NCBI RefSeq assembly: GCF_015637705.1 | Contig: NZ_JADOBE010000009.1 | Span: 144,503-208,502, forward strand | From: Pseudomonas sp. N040 | Lineage (GTDB): Bacteria; Pseudomonadota; Gammaproteobacteria; Pseudomonadales; Pseudomonadaceae | Length of the DNA: 64,000 nucleotides | Direction of reading: 5' to 3' | In this document: positions 36,892 to 44,598 of the stretch, piece after piece | Position numbering within the stretch: position 1 is the first letter of the stretch | How the letters are laid out: each line of letters opens with the position of its first letter | Notes under the pieces: model-generated | Database searches by the model: none | What the model was told of the DNA's origin: nothing | What the model saw: the letters and a program-made list of their open reading frames with translations, nothing else | Made by a program: the position numbers and the translations under genes

Positions 36892-37392
36892 TTATCTGGA
36901 ACCGTGCGCGGCGGAAGTGGCAGCAGATCGCGCCGGATCCCTTTGTCGCGCCTCCTGCGGGCTCCCGACGATCAGGGCGATCAGGCAGCAGTAGGCAGCG
37001 TGCAGCAGGTACAGGGTCAGCGCACCCTCGGCCGAACCCATGAACATCCGGTTGTCGGTCAGCGGCGCGGCCACACCGGCCAGCGTGCCGAGCAGCAGCG
37101 AATAGAGCACACCTTTGAGAAGTGCCGGTCCGGGCAGGTAGCGATAGGCAAGCAGCATGTAACCCAGCGGAAAAATCACCAGGCCGACCAGCAGGTGAGC
37201 AGCCCAGCCGACCAGGCTGGTTTCCGGCAGGCCGAGCATCAGGTTGACCATCAGTGGCGGTTGCAGCGGGGTGCCGAGCAGGTTGGGCACCCGGTGCGTG
37301 GTGGCCAGCGTGATGATGATCATGCCGCAGATCGCCCCCACCATGAGCGGTTCTTTCTTGTCGGCGAGGTCTTTGAGAAATTGGCTAAACAT
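36892..37392 (-). CDS. DUF6789-like four-helix membrane protein
   Basis: 166 residues with four predicted membrane helices (16-32, 62-82, 92-115, 125-145). The residues PPLMVNLMLG and WAAHLLVGLVIFPLGYML are those seen in small DUF6789-type proteins. Function unknown. The 364-bp interval upstream to the bactofilin gene holds no gene. Confidence 0.65.
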   Translation of the reverse strand: MFSQFLKDLADKKEPLMVGAICGMIIITLATTHRVPNLLGTPLQPPLMVNLMLGLPETSLVGWAAHLLVGLVIFPLGYMLLAYRYLPGPALLKGVLYSLLLGTLAGVAAPLTDNRMFMGSAEGALTLYLLHAAYCCLIALIVGSPQEARQRDPARSAATSAAHGSR

Positions 37393-37692
37393 AACCGTAT
37401 CCTCCGGGCGAGAGTCTTAGAGGCGCAATTGCGGGTTGCACAGCAGACGAATTCGACTTCGTCAGAAAACAGCCAGCCCACCATAAAGGCTAGCCGTTTT
37501 GCCTGCGGCAAAAAGACCGTGTTGTTCTATAGGCGCAGCGTCCTGATCTATTCAATCGACGCCGCTTGCCGGTGCTGCTGGTGGCTCTCGCACTGGAGCG
37601 CGGGAATACGAAAGTCCGCAACAGTTCATCACCCAGACCGCATGGGTATCGCCACGCTGCAGCAATCCTGCGCACTGGGGATGCCAGCGAAG

Positions 37693-37757
37693 GGGGACGG
37701 AATGGTTTGATTGGAGATAGGGCAGGGTGGGTCAAGAATAAATTACTCCTCCCCCTT
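37693..37757. repeat. Dispersed repeat A (GGTCAAAAATAAAT family)
   Basis: Pattern GAATGGTTTGATTGGAGAT ... GGGTCAAGAATAAATTACTCC, ending at the bactofilin stop. Related copies lie near 39968, 41840 and 44521. Confidence 0.65.
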
Positions 37758-38182
37758 CAGCCTTCCTTCGCCTGCAGGTGAGGCAGTTCCAGAACCTGCG
37801 CGGAACTTGCGCCGTCTTCCAGGCGATTCAGGGTACCGTCAACCACCGCACCGTTTTCCATGCTCAACTGGCGATAACTGATATTGCCGCGGATCCGCGC
37901 ATTGGAGTGCAACTCCAGCAAGTGTTCGACGGCCAGGTCACCAATGATGGTGCCGTCGATCAACGCATCGTGACTGCTTACGTGTCCCTCGATCCGCCCC
38001 TCGGCACTCAGCGCCAGCAGGCTGCCAGTTCCCGCTTTGTGGGTGACATTGCCCTTGATCACACCGCTGACCTTAAGGCCGCCCTCGAACTCCAGGTCAC
38101 CGGTCAGCGACACGTTGTCGGAAATCAGGCTGGAGAACTTGTCGATGGACAGGCGTGACTCGGTCTTTTTGCTGCGGAACAT
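37757..38182 (-). CDS. Bactofilin family polymer-forming cytoskeletal protein
   Basis: 141 residues. The central region (VSLTGDLEFEGGLKVSGVIKG ... GRIEGHVSSHDALIDGTIIG ... ARIRGNISYRQLSMENGAVV) is the right-handed beta-helix of bactofilins, which self-assemble into filaments without nucleotides. Third gene of a coupled set with a coiled-coil membrane protein and an M23 peptidase, an arrangement known to localise cell-wall hydrolases in other bacteria. Confidence 0.92.
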   Translation of the reverse strand: MFRSKKTESRLSIDKFSSLISDNVSLTGDLEFEGGLKVSGVIKGNVTHKAGTGSLLALSAEGRIEGHVSSHDALIDGTIIGDLAVEHLLELHSNARIRGNISYRQLSMENGAVVDGTLNRLEDGASSAQVLELPHLQAKEG

Positions 38183-38194
38183 TCTGACTCCTGG

Positions 38195-38563
38195 CTACTT
38201 GATGGGTTTCTCTTGCTGGCGATAGAAAGCCAGGTCGGTTTTCAACTGTTTGATCTGCGCCGACATGACGCCGATGCGGCGCAGTAACTGCTCCTGCGCA
38301 GCCTGCTCTTCACGTGTCTGCAGGCGCTCCTGCTCCAGTTGTTCGCGCAAGCGCTGGTTGTCCGCCAACCAGGCCGCGCGTTGCTCGGCATGGGCCTGCT
38401 GTTCGGTACCACGCAACAGCAAGGCACCCAGCAAGGCCAGGCTCAGAGCCAGTAACAGCGCTAACGGCCAGAAACGAATGCGTCCCTGGTTGGCGAGTTG
38501 CAATTGGTGTTCGGCACGCAACAGTTCACGGGTCGACGAGGCGTTAGTCTTTCGCCACAACAT
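38195..38563 (-). CDS. Membrane-anchored coiled-coil protein between M23 peptidase and bactofilin
   Basis: 122 residues: a short cytosolic N-terminus, one membrane helix (WPLALLLALSLALLGALLL, about 32-50), then a long coiled coil (about 55-110) ending in IKQLKTDLAFYRQQEK. Its start overlaps the end of the M23 gene by 20 bp and it ends 12 bp before the bactofilin start. The C-terminal DLAFYR segment resembles DUF6776 proteins. Likely links the bactofilin scaffold to the peptidase (inference). Confidence 0.78.
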   Translation of the reverse strand: MLWRKTNASSTRELLRAEHQLQLANQGRIRFWPLALLLALSLALLGALLLRGTEQQAHAEQRAAWLADNQRLREQLEQERLQTREEQAAQEQLLRRIGVMSAQIKQLKTDLAFYRQQEKPIK

Positions 38564-39518
38564 CGCGATCGCGCTCCAGATTTCCCAGCAGCAGAAACCG
38601 TTGCGGGTCGGTGAACTCGCCGTTGTGCAGCACCTCGAAGTGCAAGTGCGGCCCCGTGGAGCGCCCCGTGGAGCCGACCGCAGCCAGGCGCTGGCCAGGG
38701 GTAACCACATCCCCTGCCTGCACATAGAACCTGGACAGGTGGGCATAACGGGTGACCAGGCCGTTGCCATGATCAATTTCCAGCAGATTGCCGTAACCGC
38801 CGTTGCGGCCGGTAAAGCGGACCCGGCCACCGGCAGCTGCCAAGACATCGGTCCCGGTGCGCTCGGTGAAATCGATCCCGGAATGAAAGGCCAGGTGTTT
38901 GTTGAACGGGTCAATCCGGTTGCCGAACAACGAGCCCAGGCGTGCCTGTTCGACAGGTTGCCGTGAGGGGATAGCCATCAAGGCGGCATTGCGGCTGGCC
39001 ACACGCTCCAGCAGCCGGTCGAACATTTCGCGTATGCAGCGTGCGTTGTGCTCACTCTGCTGCAAGCCTTCCATGGTCGCCAGCTGCGCCGGGTCCAGCG
39101 CGGGCTGCGTGCAGTTGCGTGGCGGCAGCAATACCCCGCCTTGCCCGGCCTCGCTTGCAGCAGGTACGAAGTCCGGCACCAGCGAAGGGTCAAGGGCCGA
39201 TAACTGCTTGGTCAACTCCATGTGTTCGCCCAGCATCTTGCGCAGCAAGACAGCGTCCGATTCCAGTGTCTTCAGGCGCCCGAGCAGTTCACCGACACGG
39301 GTGATAACGAAGTTGTCTTCTGCGGGCAACGGCGCTTCGGCCAGCCCCTCGGCTTGCGGCGTATCTTTCAGGTTTTGCCCCAGCCACAGGCCGCCGGCGA
39401 AAGTCCCCAGGTTCATCACCAGCAACAGCAGCACTGCGGGCAGCAATATCCTGCGCACATGCACAACCTGGATGGCATCACGCGTCAGCGAGCGACTTGA
39501 GGCGGAGATGAACGGCAT
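38544..39518 (-). CDS. M23 family metallopeptidase (LytM domain)
   Basis: 324 residues: cytosolic N-terminus, membrane helix (about 24-45), periplasmic helical region with two cysteines (C136, C161), and a C-terminal LytM domain with H212, D216 (HSGID) and H291/H293 (HLHFE), the zinc ligands of an active glycyl/DD endopeptidase. Resembles LmdC-type peptidases that partner bactofilins. First gene of the three-gene unit. Confidence 0.92.
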   Translation of the reverse strand: MPFISASSRSLTRDAIQVVHVRRILLPAVLLLLVMNLGTFAGGLWLGQNLKDTPQAEGLAEAPLPAEDNFVITRVGELLGRLKTLESDAVLLRKMLGEHMELTKQLSALDPSLVPDFVPAASEAGQGGVLLPPRNCTQPALDPAQLATMEGLQQSEHNARCIREMFDRLLERVASRNAALMAIPSRQPVEQARLGSLFGNRIDPFNKHLAFHSGIDFTERTGTDVLAAAGGRVRFTGRNGGYGNLLEIDHGNGLVTRYAHLSRFYVQAGDVVTPGQRLAAVGSTGRSTGPHLHFEVLHNGEFTDPQRFLLLGNLERDRDVVAKD

Positions 39519-40071
39519 GACTCTTTCCTGAAAACCAGATGGCCTGACCGACGGAGGCTAACGGTTACGAGAAATGAGGACAAGAAAAAATGCGTCATAA
39601 AAAAGGCGTCAGAATTTCGAAGCATCGGAGAAAGGGGCGGTGATAACCGCTTCTGTGCCAGTGTCGTCCAGCCATCGAACTGCGCGGGCAGCCGGATAAA
39701 CCTGTCAGGAAACCGGCTGGAGGCACTGTGCTGTGAGGCATTGGCCAGCGCTGCCCGGTGCGGGTGGTCAGGCAGTTCCCGCAGCGGCGCCAAAGCGAGG
39801 GTGACCGCGTCCAGCGGCAAGGCGGCGACTTCTTCCGTTTGTCGGATGATCGCTGCGCGCAGCTATAGGCCGCCGTTAGCCATCGGTGGCCGGCAAGGTT
39901 GCCAGCCATGAGGGTGACCCGGTGAGCACCCTGCGCAAGTCATGGCGGCATGCTGTTCGGCGCGGTGCGAATGGGCTGGAACGGCTTGACTGGAACCATG
40001 GCTCGGCTGGTCAAAGATAAATTTCTCCGACCTCTTTAGCGGACCCCTTTAGCGTCAAGGCCACTGGTTGG
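39519..40071. other. Gene-poor interval with possible decayed coding remnant
   Basis: 553 bases. A leftward frame from about 39868 to 39600 reads IIRQTEEVAALPLDAVTLAL and later ALANASQHSASSRFPDRF, with protein-like composition, but it begins after a stop and has no ribosome site. It may be the tail of a lost gene. A dispersed repeat occupies 39968-40037. Confidence 0.35.
39968..40037. repeat. Dispersed repeat B (GGTCAAAAATAAAT family)
   Basis: ACGGCTTGACTGGAACCATGG followed by CTGGTCAAAGATAAATTTCT and CCGACCTCTTT. Lies just downstream of the channel-like gene end. Confidence 0.65.
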
Positions 40072-40755
40072 TCAGGCGCTGGAGGCGAGGATGTTGATTG
40101 CGCTGCCGGCAAGTCCGGTCAGGGTCACGATCGAAATGCTTGATTGAAGCATCATCAACAGCTTGGCTCGCTTGGTCAGCGGCATGACATCGGTGGGGCT
40201 GAAGGCAAAACTGGTGGTGAAGGCGACAAACAGGTAGTCGGTGTAGTGCGGGGTCCAGGACTGGTAGTACGGAATGGCGCTGCCGCGCTGCGGAAAGAGA
40301 AAGTCCCATGGCTTGTCCAGGTCCTGATCATCCTCAACTCCGGGCGGGTCGATGATCCAGTACCAGATTGAAAAAATCAGGATGTTGATGGTGGCGATTA
40401 ACGCCACATCGACCAGCAGCTCATCAATGCCATTGCGGTGTATGCCCGTCAGAATCAGCGCCAAGGTATAGGTTTGCGCAAGCAGGCTGAGGGTCAGGAT
40501 GCTGTTACTCAGGGTGATGCAGCGAAAAAGAACACGTTTCAAGCGCAAAAGCCAAAGCCCGGCCATCAGCACCAACAGGCTGATCTGCACCACGCTTATC
40601 AGCATTATCGGCTCGAAAGTTCCCTGGGCAATACCGTGAAGCAATCCGTAGTTAACGGTGTATGACACGCTCGCCTGCAAAACCGATGTCAGTCCCAGCA
40701 CCAAAACCACCGCCGCCAGCCAGGGGCCACGCTCCTTGATGAAGCTGATTAGCAT
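40072..40755 (-). CDS. Membrane protein resembling a two-pore-helix ion channel
   Basis: 227 residues, about five to six membrane helices. The segment YTDYLFVAFTTSFAFSPTD followed by a hydrophobic helix has the pore-helix shape of Ion_trans_2 / DUF1345-like proteins, but the potassium filter TVGYG is replaced by TTSFAFSPTD. Function unproven; could be a channel with other selectivity or a non-channel relative. Confidence 0.65.
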   Translation of the reverse strand: MLISFIKERGPWLAAVVLVLGLTSVLQASVSYTVNYGLLHGIAQGTFEPIMLISVVQISLLVLMAGLWLLRLKRVLFRCITLSNSILTLSLLAQTYTLALILTGIHRNGIDELLVDVALIATINILIFSIWYWIIDPPGVEDDQDLDKPWDFLFPQRGSAIPYYQSWTPHYTDYLFVAFTTSFAFSPTDVMPLTKRAKLLMMLQSSISIVTLTGLAGSAINILASSA

Positions 40756-41239
40756 GCTGAAAAGTCCTCAGTTAAACCGGTTTGCGAATGGGGTTGCGAA
40801 TGGGGTCTGAGCCTGCGTGATCCCGACAAAAGTGTTTTAAATACAACAAGGTAAGTATTGAAGAAGGCTGCATGGGCGGGCGGCCTTGGTTGTCGCCAAA
40901 CAAACCCAAGCCCCGTTACCCCATGCAAGCCGTTCGATTTTTACATACCGCGCTCGCGCAGGCACTCTCCAGCGTTGATTCGCGCCGCTCCATGCCGGGC
41001 AAGGGCTACCCCAGGCACGCCATCAGGCGGGTGGACCGACTCCCCGGTAATGCCCATCTTCAGGCAGAACGCCCGATGGCTCCCATGCTCTGCGTGGATA
41101 CCTGGTCTGTGATGCTCTGCGTCACAACGGGTTGTGGAATACCAGATGGATCCTGGAGGTCGACGCCGGGCGTCGCGGTGGGCCTTCCCACGCGGAGCGT
41201 GGGAACGGTCAATTGCTACCCGGCATGGTCGGGCAGGCG
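40756..41239. other. Gene-free interval with repetitive fragments
   Basis: 484 bases, no credible gene. It contains the words ATGCTCTGCGT twice (41088 and 41111) and a hairpin TTCCCACGC / GCGTGGGAA at 41185-41205, typical of dispersed intergenic elements. Confidence 0.5.
41185..41205. repeat. Palindromic hairpin repeat
   Basis: TTCCCACGC-GGA-GCGTGGGAA, a perfect 9-bp inverted repeat found 35 bases beyond the end of the adjacent leftward gene. Confidence 0.6.
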
Positions 41240-41695
41240 TCAGACAAAGCGCTTTTGCGCATTGATGATGTGCCGGTACTTTCTCACGTTGAGGAAGCCG
41301 GCACGGATATCCAGCAGAAAGATCTCCGCAGTGCGCCATACCAGCATCCACGCGGTGATGGTGACCAGGCCCAGCGGGATGGTGCCTTCCACATTGAATT
41401 CGGTGGCGAGGCTGACAATGCCAACCGCCAGGGCCAGCAACACCAGGCCCTGCAGGCGCAGCGCCAGAATCTCGCGCTTGAGCTGCGCTATTCGGTGTTC
41501 GAAAGTATTGCGGATGGCCTTGCCCAAACGCTCCTGCTCTGCCGCCGGGCAGCTGATTTCCAGGCTCAGGCTGGGGTGGTGTGATGCCTCATCGCACAGG
41601 TAGTCCGCCAGCTCGGCACACAACTTGGGGCTGTGCGCCGGCGCAAATGGGTTCAGGTAATCCTGCGCGATCACCAGATCAATCGTCTTGTTCAT
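41240..41695 (-). CDS. Membrane protein of unknown function, 151 aa
   Basis: 151 residues. N-terminal 80 residues are soluble and acidic (LVIAQDYLNPFAPAHSPKLC), followed by two membrane helices (LQGLVLLALAVGIVSLATEF and IPLGLVTITAWMLVWRTA) and a basic C-terminus. The ATG at 41695 has GAGGAG upstream. No family recognised. Confidence 0.65.
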   Translation of the reverse strand: MNKTIDLVIAQDYLNPFAPAHSPKLCAELADYLCDEASHHPSLSLEISCPAAEQERLGKAIRNTFEHRIAQLKREILALRLQGLVLLALAVGIVSLATEFNVEGTIPLGLVTITAWMLVWRTAEIFLLDIRAGFLNVRKYRHIINAQKRFV

Positions 41696-41839
41696 CCTGC
41701 TCCTCGGGGCTGTAGGGGGTATCGATGACCGGGGCAGCATATCGTCCGCTCATTCACCTCGAAAGGGGCAAGGCTGTCGAAGAGGGGCCTTTTTGCCAGT
41801 TGATGGAGCGTCACTCCGGGGCGTTGGCGCGATCAACGG

Positions 41840-41886
41840 GGCCGGAGTGGCTTGATTGGAAATATGGCCTGGCTGGTCAAAAATGA
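41840..41886. repeat. Dispersed repeat C, left part
   Basis: CCGGAGTGGCTTGATTGGAA followed by ATATGGCCTGGCTGGTCAAA. The repeat is interrupted by the palindromic element at 41887-42026 and resumes at 42027 with AAAAATAAATCTCATCGCCC. Confidence 0.65.
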
Positions 41887-42026
41887 GGCTATGTCCCAGG
41901 TACGTGTTGCTGAGCTTTTTTGTAGGAGCGAGCTTGCTCGCGATGCGCTGGCATAGCCTCTCGCCAGCAAGCTGGCTCCTACAGAAAGCGAAAAAGTGGC
42001 TAGCAACACATAACTGAGACAGAGCC
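41887..42026. mobile_element. MITE-like palindromic element with REP core
   Basis: 140 bp with about 25-bp imperfect terminal inverted repeats (GGCTATGTCCCAGGTACGTG ... ending GACAGAGCC) and an internal REP pair (GTAGGAGCGAGCTTGCTCGC / GCCAGCAAGCTGGCTCCTAC). It is flanked by AAAAATGA (41879-41886) and AAAAATAA (42027-42034), an imperfect 8-bp direct repeat consistent with target duplication. No protein is encoded. Confidence 0.65.
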
Positions 42027-42075
42027 AAAAATAAATCTCATCGCCCCCTTTGAGCCTCTTTCGCGAGCAACCCAG

Positions 42076-42930
42076 ATGACAAGTACCGACAAGCCCGAGG
42101 ATGCGCTGTTTGAGCAGGTGTTGATGAAGCTGGGCATTGGCCATCGCCCCACGCCGACAGGGCAGGGCTTGCGCACCGTGTATGCGGCGTGGTGCCGGCA
42201 GATTCCGTTCGACAACGTGCGCAAGCTGATTCACGCACGGGCCAATGATGCGCGGCCATTTCCCGGCAGCACGGCGGATGATTTTTTCCGGGCGTGGCTG
42301 CAGCACGGCACCGGCGGCACCTGCTGGTCGAATGCCGGTGCCTGCCATGCACTGCTGCAATGGCTCGGTTTCGACGCGCAGCGCGGCGTGGCAACGATGC
42401 TGGCCGCGCCGGATATTCCGCCCAACCACGGCACGGTGTGCGTGAACCTGGATGACGGCCAGTACCTCGTCGACACCTCGATACTGCACGCTGAGCCCAT
42501 CCGCTTCGAACCCGCACGTGCGAGCGCGCATGCGCATCCCGCCTGGGGCGTGCAGGGTGACTGGCGTGACGGGCGCTTTCACCTCGACTGGCGGCCGCTG
42601 CACAAGGTCGACGGCTTTGCCTGCCGCTTCGAACGCTTCGGTGCCAGCGCGCAGGAATTCCATGACCTGCATGAACAGACGCGCGGCTGGAGCCCGTTCA
42701 ATTTCGAGCTGAATGCCCGCATCAACCGCGGCGACGAGGTGGTGGGTCTGGCCTTTGGCCAGGCGGTCACCCTGCACGCCGACGGCAGCGTCAGCCAAAG
42801 GCCGGTTGACGACCGCGAGCGCCGCCGCATTCTGGTTGAAGAGGTCGGATTGAGTGAAGCGATCGTCAGCCAGCTGCCGCCCGACATCCCCACGCCACCC
42901 CCGCCCGGGTCAAGGTCGGCGGGGCAGTGA
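42076..42930 (+). CDS. Arylamine N-acetyltransferase
   Basis: 284 residues. The catalytic triad Cys83 (GGTCWSNAG), His118 (PNHGTVCVNL) and Asp133 (YLVDTSI) is intact, with the family's N-terminal IPFDNVRKL. Transfers acetyl from acetyl-CoA to arylamines or hydrazines. Slightly longer than classical NATs (about 275). It begins 49 bp after the palindromic element. Confidence 0.9.
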   Translation: MTSTDKPEDALFEQVLMKLGIGHRPTPTGQGLRTVYAAWCRQIPFDNVRKLIHARANDARPFPGSTADDFFRAWLQHGTGGTCWSNAGACHALLQWLGFDAQRGVATMLAAPDIPPNHGTVCVNLDDGQYLVDTSILHAEPIRFEPARASAHAHPAWGVQGDWRDGRFHLDWRPLHKVDGFACRFERFGASAQEFHDLHEQTRGWSPFNFELNARINRGDEVVGLAFGQAVTLHADGSVSQRPVDDRERRRILVEEVGLSEAIVSQLPPDIPTPPPPGSRSAGQ

Positions 42931-42967
42931 GCAAGCGAGGCCATTTCCGCCGACAAATACGTATCTC

Positions 42968-43112
42968 GCGTAGGGTGGAAAACTCGCGAAGCGATTTTCC
43001 ACCGTGGACCTCCGAGCTGCTCGCTCCCCACAAAACACGAATCCCACGTAGGGTGGAAAACGGCACAGCCTTTTCCACCGCAGAAGTCAGGGTTACGCAC
43101 TTACTCTCCGAA
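42968..43112. repeat. RAYT-associated REP hairpins, left pair
   Basis: Two head-to-tail units beginning GTAGGGTGGAAAA (42969 and 43048), each folding back to TTTTCCACC. The second reaches the transposase 3' end. They match the units at 43716 and 43780. Confidence 0.82.
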
Positions 43113-43631
43113 CCCCCCAGGCTCCGTCAGCGCAGCACCGCACCAATCCTGCGGATACACCCCCATCGCCACGGCGCGGTGAAAGCTCGAATATGGCCAG
43201 TCCGCCAGCCGCTGCACATACCCGTGCTTCAGCGGGTTGAAATGGATGTAGTCGAAGTGGCGCTGGTAATCCTGCTCGTCACGGATCAGGTGTTCCCAGT
43301 AGCGCCGTTGCCAGATGCCGCGCTCACCCCTTTTGGATTGTGAAGCGGTGAGTGATTCCCCGCGAGGCAGGCGTCTGGCGAAGGCGAATTTGATCACCTT
43401 CCAGCGCCGCGCGAAGTCGGCATCTCCTTGCGGCAGCGTCCACAGGCAATGCATGTGCTCGGGCAGCACCACCCAGGCATCGATGTGGAAGGGGTGGCGT
43501 TGTTGGGTTGCCCGCACCGTGGCGCGCAGCAGATCGATCTCACGCACCAGCAGATCGCTCCAGCGGTCGCGCAGGTTCACGGTAAAAAAGTAGCTGGCCC
43601 CCGGAATGCGGGCGCGGCGGTAGTTCGACAT
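43101..43631 (-). CDS. rayT: REP-associated tyrosine transposase (RAYT, Y1/HUH)
   Basis: 176 residues of the TnpA_REP / IS200-like clan. The HUH metal motif is HMH (residues 59-61, in PEHMHCLWTLP) and the nucleophile is probably Tyr128 (HFDYIHFNPLKHGYV). Y1 enzymes cut and join single-stranded DNA at hairpins. The gene is flanked on both sides by paired TAGGGTGGAAAA hairpins, the expected REP substrates. It appears intact. Confidence 0.93.
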   Translation of the reverse strand: MSNYRRARIPGASYFFTVNLRDRWSDLLVREIDLLRATVRATQQRHPFHIDAWVVLPEHMHCLWTLPQGDADFARRWKVIKFAFARRLPRGESLTASQSKRGERGIWQRRYWEHLIRDEQDYQRHFDYIHFNPLKHGYVQRLADWPYSSFHRAVAMGVYPQDWCGAALTEPGGFGE

Positions 43632-43664
43632 GGCAGCTCATCCTTGAGCGGTGTGTGACCTGCG

Positions 43665-43832
43665 CAACGATGGTGGACAAGCTCCGCGTTGTCCACCCTA
43701 CAAAACCCATACCCCGCGTAGGGTGGAAAACTCGCGAAGAGATTTTCCACCGTGGAGGTCCGGGCTACTTGCTTATTGCTAGGGTGGAAAACGGCGAAGC
43801 CTTTTCCACAGTGGAGGTCCAGGTTACTCGCT
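43665..43832. repeat. RAYT-associated REP hairpins, right group
   Basis: An inverted fragment (TTGTCCACCCTACAAAAC, near 43690) is followed by two direct units: GTAGGGTGGAAAACTCGCG at 43718 and TAGGGTGGAAAACGGCGAAG at 43780, each closing with TTTTCCAC and a GTGGAGGTCC tail. Confidence 0.82.
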
Positions 43833-43965
43833 GAGGTTACCAATAATCGTGGCCTGTCCCCGATTTCCTCCGTCGTTGATCCCCCGAACCTTGGTGGCCA
43901 AGCCTACGGCGTTGACCACCCTAAGGATGTCCGGGCTACTAGCTACGTACTGCCAGCCCGGGCGC

Positions 43966-44484
43966 TTAGTGCTTCATGCCAGGCATCGCTTCCATACCCG
44001 GCATGGCGGCAGGGGCTTCGCTCATCAATACCGTTGGATCAAGCATCCCAAAGATCATGGCGATGTGAGCCACTACCAGAAACAGGGCCACAAAGGTGGC
44101 GTGCAACTTGAGCTTGCCCTCCTGGTTGCGCTCCTTGCAGATCAGGCCCATGTCCAGCAGCGCCATGCCCAGTAGCGGGACGATGCCCGAGAGGTAAAAG
44201 CCAACGGCGATGACATCGGCCGCACCGCGCCACCCGCCGCTGGCGGTCAGCGGAATCACGGCAGTCAGCATCAGATAGATAAACACGCCGCAAAAATACA
44301 GGCCGCCTGCAATACTGGCGCTTCGGTTGATCCTTCGCAGGGTGCCATCAAACTGGCGTGAAAACAGGATGAATAACTCGGTGATGGCCACTGTTTCGGC
44401 CAGTATCACCGGTATAGCCATAAACAGGATCAGGTTCCATGGCTGGTTATTCGCCAGCAACTCCATGTAATGCGTCATGGACAT
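43966..44484 (-). CDS. DUF6803-like membrane protein with Met-rich tail
   Basis: 172 residues with four predicted membrane helices and the C-terminal tail AAMPGMEAMPGMKH, in which PGM is repeated. Met/His-rich tails of this kind often bind copper (inference). The start at 44484 has GGAGAA before it; two other Met codons follow closely. No neighbour gives a functional clue. Confidence 0.7.
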   Translation of the reverse strand: MSMTHYMELLANNQPWNLILFMAIPVILAETVAITELFILFSRQFDGTLRRINRSASIAGGLYFCGVFIYLMLTAVIPLTASGGWRGAADVIAVGFYLSGIVPLLGMALLDMGLICKERNQEGKLKLHATFVALFLVVAHIAMIFGMLDPTVLMSEAPAAMPGMEAMPGMKH

Positions 44485-44520
44485 TTTGCATTCTCCACAT
44501 TTGAACAAGTAAATAACGGC

Positions 44521-44573
44521 TAAGGGGTCGAAATATGGCCTGTGTGGTCAAAAATAAATCACTCCGACCGCTT
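44521..44573. repeat. Dispersed repeat D (GGTCAAAAATAAAT family)
   Basis: AATATGGCCTGTGTGGTCAA then AAATAAATCACTCCGACCGC. Directly followed at 44574-44612 by a TTTATCACCATGGAGGCCCG segment like the tails of the RAYT-associated repeats. Confidence 0.65.
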
Positions 44574-44598
44574 TGGTTTATCACCATGGAGGCCCGGG

